DNA of 7,735 bases from assembly GCA_025352345.1 (NCBI GenBank), contig JANXTP010000058.1, forward strand, positions 1 to 7,735, read 5' to 3'. The position numbers and the translations under genes are program-made. Below the pieces are notes generated by a model. That model saw only the letters and a program-made list of their open reading frames with translations, searched no databases and was not told the origin of the DNA. Shown here in pieces: positions 1-4,677 of the stretch. How positions within the stretch are numbered: the stretch's first letter is position 1; each line of letters starts with the position of its first letter. This DNA is from Burkholderiales bacterium (GTDB taxonomy: Bacteria > Pseudomonadota > Gammaproteobacteria > Burkholderiales > Burkholderiaceae_C).

Positions 1-572
1 GACGGGCCATCCACCGTCTTCTGCGTCGCTGTGGTGGCGTGCACGGTGGTCATCAGGCCGCGCTTGATGCCCCACTTGTCGTGCAGCACCTTGGCGACCG
101 GCGCCAGGCAGTTGGTGGTGCACGACGCATTGGAGATGATCGCCTCGCCCTTGTAAGCGGCATGGTTGACGCCGTAGACGAACATGGGGGTGTCGTCTTT
201 CGAAGGCGCCGAAAAAATCACCTTCTTCGCGCCGGCATCCAGGTGCTTCTGCCCGGTTTCCTTCGTCAAAAACAGGCCGGTGGCCTCGACCACGATGTCG
301 GCACCCACATCGTTCCACTTCAGCTCGGCAGGGTCCTTCAGCGCGGTCAGGCGGATCTTCTTGCCATTGACGATCAGCGTGCTGCCGTCGACCGCGATGG
401 TGCCCTTGAAGCGGCCGTGCACCGAGTCGTAGCCCAGCATGTAGGCCAGGTAGTCGGGTTCCAGCAGGTCATTGATCGCGGCGACTTCGATGTCGTTGAA
501 GTTCTGGATGGCTGCGCGAAACACCATTCGCCCGATGCGGCCGAAGCCGTTGATACCGATCTTGATGGTCAT
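1..572 (-). CDS. gap: Glyceraldehyde-3-phosphate dehydrogenase, class I (partial, C-terminal part beyond left edge)
   Basis: This enzyme oxidises and phosphorylates glyceraldehyde 3-phosphate to 1,3-bisphosphoglycerate with NAD+, in the cytoplasmic trunk of glycolysis and gluconeogenesis. Reading leftward from the ATG at 572-570, 190 codons are visible before the window ends, out of roughly 330-340 usual for the family. The protein opens with the Rossmann signature NGFGRIGR (residues 8-15). Asp35 in the INDLLEP segment is the position typical of NAD-preferring enzymes. The catalytic block SNASCTTNC places the nucleophile at Cys151, and His178 in TTVHATTATQK is the partner base. A ribosome site (AGGA, complement of 580-583) lies 7 bases before the ATG. 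The gene follows tkt after 50 bases on the same strand, so co-transcription is likely. Both catalytic residues are intact; nothing suggests a pseudogene. Confidence 0.97.
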   Translation of the reverse strand, partial: MTIKIGINGFGRIGRMVFRAAIQNFNDIEVAAINDLLEPDYLAYMLGYDSVHGRFKGTIAVDGSTLIVNGKKIRLTALKDPAELKWNDVGADIVVEATGLFLTKETGQKHLDAGAKKVIFSAPSKDDTPMFVYGVNHAAYKGEAIISNASCTTNCLAPVAKVLHDKWGIKRGLMTTVHATTATQKTVDGP

Positions 573-579
573 TGCAATG

Positions 580-583
580 TCCT
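580..583 (-). promoter_or_regulatory. Ribosome binding site of gap
   Basis: On the minus strand this reads AGGA, 7 bases before the gap ATG. It supports the chosen start, which also matches the conserved N-terminus of the family. Confidence 0.6.
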
Positions 584-616
584 GGGAGTTGAATTCGATC
601 CGGGTCGCGACGGTCG

Positions 617-632
617 CAAGCGTCAGCGCTTG
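617..632 (-). other. Small hairpin around the tkt stop codon
   Basis: CAAGCG (617-622) and CGCTTG (627-632) are a perfect 6-bp inverted repeat with a 4-base loop. The tkt stop codon (623-625 on the plus strand) occupies the loop. A second, weaker stem, GCGA/TCGC with a 3-base loop, lies just beyond it at 607-617. No run of T follows on the minus strand, so this is not a canonical intrinsic terminator. It might affect mRNA processing or relative tkt and gap expression, but that is inference. Confidence 0.35.
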
Positions 633-2650
633 AGCGCGCGCAGCACGGTCGCGACCACGTTGTCGGCCGTGAAGCCGAAATGCTTGAACAGCACGGGTGC
701 CGGTGCCGATTCGCCATAGGTGTCGAGGCCGACAACGGCCGCGCAGCCGTACTTCCACCAGCCGCCGGTCACGCCCATCTCGACCGCGATGCGCGGCAGC
801 CCTTTCGGCAGCACGCTGGTCTTGTAGGCCTCGCTCTGGCGGTCGAACACCGAGGTCGAGGGCATCGAGACGACGCGCACCGCCACCTTCTGTTGCGCCA
901 GCAGTTGCTGCGCATGCAGCGCCAGACTGACCTCGGAACCAGTCGCGATGATCACCGCCTGCACCTTCTTCTTCAGCCCGACCTCGCTCGGTTCGGCCAG
1001 CACGTAAGCGCCCTTCGAGATGTCGTCGAGGCCGCTCTTCGGCGCATACGGCAGGTTGTGGCGCGACAGGATCAGCACGGTCGGCCGATCGTGGTTCAGC
1101 AGCGCACAGGTCCAGGCGATAGTGGTCTCGGCGGTGTCGGCCGGGCGCCAGACATCGAGGCCCGGAATCAGCCGCAGTGAGGCCACGTGTTCGACCGACT
1201 GGTGCGTCGGGCCGTCTTCGCCCAAGCCGATGCTGTCGTGGGTGAACACATGCACCACCCGCAGCTTCATCAGCGCGGCCATGCGCACCGCATTGCGGCT
1301 GTAGTCGCTGAAGGTCAGGAAGGTGCCGCCATAAGGGATGAAGCCACCGTGCAGCGCGACCCCGTTCATGATCGCCGCCATGCCGAATTCGCGCACGCCG
1401 TAGTTGATGTGGCGGCCACCGTTGCTCGCGCCGTCATCGCCGAAGCGCAGAGCCGGTGTGCTGCTGGTGTTGGTGAACACCGAGCCGGTCAGGTCGGCGC
1501 TGCCGCCGAGCAGCTCGGGCAGCGCCTTGGTGAAGGCTTCGAGCGCGATCTGGCTGGCCTTGCGGCTGGCGACCGTCTCGGCCTTGGTGTGCGCCGCCAG
1601 CGCCGCATCGACAGCGACCTGTGCGAAATTCTTCGGCAACTGGCCCTCGACGCGGCGCACGTATTCGAGTGCGAGTTCCGGGTAGGCCTTGCCGTAGGCC
1701 TCGAAGGCGTCGACCCATGTCGATTCGGCAGCCAGGCCGCTGTGGCGCGCGTCCCATTGCTCGTAGACGGTTTCGGGGATCACGAACGGCTCCGACGTCC
1801 AGCCCAGCGCTTCGCGCGTCAGCTTGATCTCTTCAGCACCCAGCGCCTCGCCATGCGCTTTGGCCGTGCCACCGCGGTTCGGCGAGCCCTTGCCGATGGT
1901 GGTCTTGCAGCAGATCAGCGTCGGCTTGTCGGCCAACTTGGCCTTGGCGATGGCCGCGTCGACCGCGTCGACATCGTGGCCGTCGACGTTGGCGATGACG
2001 TTCCAGCCGTACGACGCGAAGCGCTTCGGCGTGTCGTCGATGAACCAGGGCTTCACTTGGCCGTCGATGCTGATGCCGTTGTCGTCGTAGAGCGCGATCA
2101 GCTTGTTCAGCTTCCAGGCGCCGGCCAGTGCGCAGGCCTCGTGGCTGATGCCTTCCATCAGGCAGCCGTCGCCGAGAAAGGCGTAGGTGTGGTGGTCGAC
2201 GACGGTGTGGCCGGGCCGGTTGAATTCGGCCGCCAGCAGCTTCTCAGCCAGCGCGAAGCCGACCGCGTTGGTGATGCCCTGGCCCAGCGGGCCGGTGGTG
2301 GTCTCGACGCCCGGCGTGATGCCGACCTCGGGATGGCCCGGCGTCTTGCTGTGCAGCTGTCGAAAGTTGCGCAACTCGCTCATAGGCAGCGCATAGCCGC
2401 TCAGGTGCAGCAGCGCGTAGATCAGCATCGAGCCGTGACCGTTGCTCAACACGAAGCGGTCGCGGTCGGCCCAGTGCGGGTTGCCGGGGTTGTGCTTGAG
2501 GTGCCTGCTCCACAAGGCCACCGCGATGTCGGCCATGCCCATCGGCGCGCCGGGGTGGCCGGAATTGGCCTGCTGCACGGCGTCCATCGCCAGGGCACGG
2601 ATGGCGTTGGCCATCAGGGAGGTGGAGTGGTTTGACGCAGTGAAAGCCAT
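623..2650 (-). CDS. tkt: Transketolase
   Basis: Thiamine-diphosphate enzyme that moves two-carbon ketol units between sugar phosphates (xylulose-5-P donor; ribose-5-P or erythrose-4-P acceptor) in the pentose phosphate pathway, and in the Calvin cycle where present. At 675 residues it is full length (E. coli TktA is 663). The family N-terminus ANAIRALAMDAV starts at residue 14. Substrate and cofactor histidines sit at GHPG (His32), NGHGS (His72) and GHPEVG (His106). The diphosphate/metal motif is GDGCLMEG (160-167) with Asn191 in the DDNG segment. His266 lies in KAHGEALG. The catalytic Glu421 is in REFGM. His471 and His483 flank GLGEDGPTH, and Arg530 precedes HNLP. The ATG at 2650 has AGGGA 5 bases upstream. 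The gene is divergent from the murU-like gene and probably heads a tkt-gap operon. All expected active-site residues are present. Whether it serves a Calvin cycle (cbbT role) cannot be told; no cbb gene is visible. Confidence 0.98.
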   Translation of the reverse strand: MAFTASNHSTSLMANAIRALAMDAVQQANSGHPGAPMGMADIAVALWSRHLKHNPGNPHWADRDRFVLSNGHGSMLIYALLHLSGYALPMSELRNFRQLHSKTPGHPEVGITPGVETTTGPLGQGITNAVGFALAEKLLAAEFNRPGHTVVDHHTYAFLGDGCLMEGISHEACALAGAWKLNKLIALYDDNGISIDGQVKPWFIDDTPKRFASYGWNVIANVDGHDVDAVDAAIAKAKLADKPTLICCKTTIGKGSPNRGGTAKAHGEALGAEEIKLTREALGWTSEPFVIPETVYEQWDARHSGLAAESTWVDAFEAYGKAYPELALEYVRRVEGQLPKNFAQVAVDAALAAHTKAETVASRKASQIALEAFTKALPELLGGSADLTGSVFTNTSSTPALRFGDDGASNGGRHINYGVREFGMAAIMNGVALHGGFIPYGGTFLTFSDYSRNAVRMAALMKLRVVHVFTHDSIGLGEDGPTHQSVEHVASLRLIPGLDVWRPADTAETTIAWTCALLNHDRPTVLILSRHNLPYAPKSGLDDISKGAYVLAEPSEVGLKKKVQAVIIATGSEVSLALHAQQLLAQQKVAVRVVSMPSTSVFDRQSEAYKTSVLPKGLPRIAVEMGVTGGWWKYGCAAVVGLDTYGESAPAPVLFKHFGFTADNVVATVLRALKR

Positions 2651-2655
2651 GCGGG

Positions 2656-2660
2656 TCCCT
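2656..2660 (-). promoter_or_regulatory. Ribosome binding site of tkt
   Basis: The minus strand reads AGGGA, 5 bases before the ATG at 2650. This favours that start over the internal Met13 (2614), which lies just before the conserved ANAIRAL segment. Confidence 0.55.
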
Positions 2661-2681
2661 GAGGTGGCGGTCGATAGAAAC

Positions 2682-2694
2682 CCTAGATTCTAGG
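2682..2694. repeat. 13-bp perfect palindrome, candidate operator between tkt and the murU-like gene
   Basis: CCTAGA-T-TCTAGG is a perfect 6+1+6 inverted repeat containing two CTAG tetramers, a word that is generally rare in bacterial genomes. It lies 31 bases from the tkt start. Its bases overlap a possible tkt -10 hexamer on the minus strand. Symmetry and position suit a dimeric regulator binding site, but no known operator consensus is recognised. Confidence 0.4.
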
Positions 2695-2714
2695 AGGCCT
2701 CGATAATTTGCCGA
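2687..2714 (-). promoter_or_regulatory. Possible sigma70-type promoter of tkt
   Basis: On the minus strand, TAGAAT (complement of 2687-2692) matches the TATAAT consensus at 5 of 6 positions. It is preceded by TCGGCA (complement of 2709-2714; 4 of 6 to TTGACA) with a 16-base spacer. Transcription would begin near 2680, giving a leader of about 30 bases that includes the ribosome site. The -35 element is weak, so this is tentative. Confidence 0.3.
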
Positions 2715-2770
2715 ATGCCGTGTTTCACCCCCACCGCTGTCCTCGACAGCCGCCCCTCGAGCGCTCCCCG

Positions 2771-3484
2771 GTGAAAGCCATCGTGCTGGCGGCTGGCCGG
2801 GGCGAGCGCATGCGCCCGCTGACCGATGTAACGCCTAAACCGTTGCTGCCGGTGCACGGCAAGCCGCTGATCGAATGGCACCTGGACGCGCTGGCGCGCG
2901 ACGGCATCCGTGAAGTGGTCATCAACACGGCTTGGCTGGAAAACCAGATCATCGACACGCTCGGCGACGGCGCTCGTTTCGGCCTGGCGCTGCATTACTC
3001 GCAAGAAGGCCGCGACCACGGCGGTGCACTCGAAACCGCCGGTGGCATCGCGACCGCGCTGCCGCTGCTGCGCGGTGCGGCCGATGCAGACTGCTTCTGG
3101 GTCGTGTCGGGCGACATCCACATGCCGGGCTTTCGCTTCAACGCCGCGGTGGCACAGCGTTTCGCCGCCAGCGACCGGCTCGCGCACTTGTGGCTGGTGC
3201 CGAACCCGCCGTACCACCCACAAGGCGATTTCGGACTCGCCGCCGACGGGCTGGGGCTGGCCGACAGCGCGGGCCCCGACGGCCAACGCTGGACCTACGC
3301 GAACATCGCGCTGTGCCGCGCTGCTCTGTTCGACGGCATCGCGCCCGGCACCCGGGCCGCGCTCGGCCCGCTGCTGTTCAGTGCGATGCGGGCGCGGCGC
3401 GTGACCGCCGAGGTCTACCGCGGCCGGTGGGAAAACGTCGGCACGCCGGCTCAGTGGGAGGCGCTGAACGCCACCGGCGCCTGA
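2771..3484 (+). CDS. murU: Nucleotidyltransferase, MurU-like (N-acetylmuramate-1-phosphate uridylyltransferase)
   Basis: MurU makes UDP-MurNAc from MurNAc-1-phosphate and UTP in the AmgK/MurU cell-wall recycling route, which bypasses de novo, fosfomycin-sensitive synthesis. From the GTG at 2771 the protein has 237 residues (Pseudomonas MurU is about 223). It shows the NTP-transferase signature LAAGRGERMRPLT (6-18) followed by TPKPLLPVHGKPLIEWHL. LGDGARFGLALHYSQEG and ALETAGGI (86-93) form the middle, the metal aspartate is Asp115 in SGDIH, and HLWLVPNPPYHPQGDFGL is typical of MurU. In the terminal YRGRWENVGTP block the second metal-ligand position, usually Asp, is Asn222. The start is uncertain: GTG 2771 matches the family N-terminus but lacks a ribosome site, while an in-frame TTG at 2708 has AGGAGG 10 bases upstream. 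No amgK is adjacent. The 3' end overlaps the convergent CDF gene by 34 bases. A related sugar-1-phosphate nucleotidyltransferase is the alternative. Confidence 0.82.
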   Translation: MKAIVLAAGRGERMRPLTDVTPKPLLPVHGKPLIEWHLDALARDGIREVVINTAWLENQIIDTLGDGARFGLALHYSQEGRDHGGALETAGGIATALPLLRGAADADCFWVVSGDIHMPGFRFNAAVAQRFAASDRLAHLWLVPNPPYHPQGDFGLAADGLGLADSAGPDGQRWTYANIALCRAALFDGIAPGTRAALGPLLFSAMRARRVTAEVYRGRWENVGTPAQWEALNATGA

Positions 3485-4518
3485 CCAGCATCCGGGCACT
3501 GGTTGACCTCCAGCGACAAGTGCACCAGCGCCGGATAGCCGGCCAGCCGCGCGCGGTAGTCGGCCGACGTAAGCGGCACGTCGGCGACGATGCTGGCGAT
3601 GGCGGCGTACTGCTGGCGGCCGACGCGCCACAGGTGCAGGTCGGCCACCCGGGCATCGCCGTCGGACTCGATGGCGGTGCGGATCTGATCGACCAGCGGA
3701 TGGTCCATCTCGCGGTCGAGCAGCACCGCCGCGGTCTGACGCAGCAGCCCAACCGACCACACCCCGATCACCGCTGCGCCCAGCACGCCGACCAGCGGAT
3801 CGAGCCATTGCCAACCCAGCCACAAGGCCGCGGCAAGCGCCAGGATCGCGAGCACCGAGGTCAGCGCGTCGGCCAGCACATGCACATAGGCGGCGCGCAG
3901 GTTCAGGTCGTGGCCACCGTCGGCGGTGGCGATGGGGGGGTCGGTGTGCGCGTGGGCGGCATGGTTGTGCTCATGCGCGTGGCCATGGGCGCGCTCGTGT
4001 GCATGACCATGACCGTCCGATGCGGCGGGGCTATGGTCATGCCCGTGGGGTGCGTCATCGGCACCGTGCAGCAGCCACGCCGACACCAGGTTGACCGCCA
4101 GGCCAATGCAGGCCACCCACAGCGCGGTGGCCGCATCGATCGGTGTGCCGTGCCACAGCCGCAAGGCCGACTCGAACCCGATGCCCACCGCCACCATCGC
4201 CAGCACCAGCGCACTGGCAAAGCCGCCCAGCACCTCGATCTTCCAGGTGCCGAAGGCGTAGCGGCTGTCGCGCGCATGGCGCCGCGCCAACGCGTAGGCC
4301 ACCGTGGCCACACCGAGCGCCAGCGCATGCGTGCCCATGTGCCAGCCATCGGCCAGCAGCGACATCGAACCCGTCAGCCAGCCGCCGATGATCTCGGCCA
4401 CCATCGTGACCAGCGTCACCACCAGCACGGCGCGGGTGCGGGCTTCGCCACGGCGGTTGCCGCTGTCGAACACATGGCTGTGCTGCCAGGGGCTGAGGTC
4501 GTGGGTGTGGGTGTTCAT
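3451..4518 (-). CDS. dmeF: Cation diffusion facilitator, DmeF-type Co2+/Ni2+ efflux transporter
   Basis: Inner-membrane metal/proton antiporter of the CDF family, 355 residues. The N-terminus has HTHDLSPWQHSHVF, a histidine motif typical of DmeF proteins. Hydrophobic segments fall near residues 29-50, 52-78, 95-118, 131-150, 208-235 and 239-264, giving the usual six helices. The helix-2 metal site reads H60-x3-H64 (HMGTH) where zinc CDFs have HxxxD or DxxxD; helix 5 has H213-x3-D217. The helix 4-5 loop (151-191) carries 14 histidines in 41 residues. A cytoplasmic CTD of about 90 residues follows (VDQIRTAI to VHLSLEV). The ATG at 4518 fits the family N-terminus, but no clear ribosome site precedes it. 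The gene is divergent from pepP and its stop overlaps the end of the murU-like gene. Metal specificity is inferred from the motifs. No DmeR/RcnR-type regulator gene is next to it. Confidence 0.88.
   Translation of the reverse strand: MNTHTHDLSPWQHSHVFDSGNRRGEARTRAVLVVTLVTMVAEIIGGWLTGSMSLLADGWHMGTHALALGVATVAYALARRHARDSRYAFGTWKIEVLGGFASALVLAMVAVGIGFESALRLWHGTPIDAATALWVACIGLAVNLVSAWLLHGADDAPHGHDHSPAASDGHGHAHERAHGHAHEHNHAAHAHTDPPIATADGGHDLNLRAAYVHVLADALTSVLAILALAAALWLGWQWLDPLVGVLGAAVIGVWSVGLLRQTAAVLLDREMDHPLVDQIRTAIESDGDARVADLHLWRVGRQQYAAIASIVADVPLTSADYRARLAGYPALVHLSLEVNQCPDAGQAPVAFSASH
3946..4068 (-). other. Sequence coding the histidine-rich metal-binding loop of the CDF transporter
   Basis: Residues 151-191 of the transporter contain 14 histidines, mostly as His-x-His pairs, including GHAHE twice (171-175 and 179-183). 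Such loops between helices 4 and 5 are known in many CDF proteins and are thought to buffer or select metal on the cytoplasmic side. The segment seems to have grown by internal duplication. Near its end a run of seven G (3934-3940 on the plus strand) encodes Pro-Pro. Confidence 0.8.
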
Positions 4519-4534
4519 GGGCGTGAAGGGTCGA

Positions 4535-4551
4535 ACACAGGGGACACAGGG
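4535..4551. repeat. Tandem 8-mer repeat upstream of the CDF gene
   Basis: ACACAGGG occurs at 4535-4542 and again at 4544-4551, 17 bases upstream of the CDF ATG on its 5' side. On the minus strand this is CCCTGTGT repeated at a 9-base period. It lies in the likely 5' leader or promoter of the CDF gene. It does not match the G-tract operators known for RcnR-type nickel/cobalt repressors. Function is unknown. Confidence 0.3.
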
Positions 4552-4559
4552 CGACGGCA

Positions 4560-4569
4560 GCGCATGCGC
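4560..4569. repeat. 10-bp palindrome in the CDF/pepP divergent region
   Basis: GCGCATGCGC is a perfect 10-bp palindrome lying 42 bases upstream of the CDF start. In GC-rich DNA such a word can arise by chance, so a regulatory role is only a possibility. Confidence 0.2.
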
Positions 4570-4629
4570 ATGTGCCAAGCGTAAACGAGCAGGCAGATTG
4601 ACCGGGAAACCCTCTGCAGAAAATCGTGC

Positions 4630-4635
4630 AAAGGA
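4630..4635 (+). promoter_or_regulatory. Shine-Dalgarno-like AAAGGA before an alternative GTG start of pepP
   Basis: AAAGGA ends 6 bases before GTG 4642, which is in frame with pepP and would add 12 residues (MKRPAAPGYSAF). This competes with ATG 4678, which fits homologues better but has no ribosome site. Confidence 0.35.
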
Positions 4636-4665
4636 CATGCGGTGAAGCGGCCTGCAGCCCCTGGC

Positions 4666-4671
4666 TATAGT
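4666..4671 (+). promoter_or_regulatory. Possible -10 element just upstream of the pepP ATG
   Basis: TATAGT matches the -10 consensus at 5 of 6 positions and ends 6 bases before ATG 4678. Transcription from it would start at or next to the A of the ATG, giving a leaderless message. No good -35 hexamer lies at the proper distance. Confidence 0.25.
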
Positions 4672-4677
4672 GCCTTC

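Noticed and set aside
39..719. 226-codon open frame on the plus strand opposite gap
   Set aside because: The complementary strand encodes GAPDH with the catalytic cysteine and histidine. The plus frame has no family resemblance and crosses the gap/tkt boundary.
1187..2635. 482-codon open frame on the plus strand opposite tkt
   Set aside because: It is antisense to a complete transketolase with all active-site motifs. Its translation is rich in Arg, Ala and Gly/Val with no recognisable domain, as expected for a shadow frame in GC-rich DNA.
2690..3823. 377-codon open frame on the minus strand opposite murU
   Set aside because: It overlaps two well-supported genes in other frames and shows only low-complexity Arg/Ala/Gly sequence.
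2932..4584. 550-codon open frame on the plus strand across murU and the CDF gene
   Set aside because: It runs out of frame through murU and antisense to the CDF gene. Its His/Arg/Gln-rich translation reflects the complement of the transporter coding sequence.
4598..4624. TTGACC with GAAAAT as a pepP promoter
   Set aside because: The -35 match is good, but the spacer is only 15 bases and the -10 is 4 of 6, so I did not list it as a feature.
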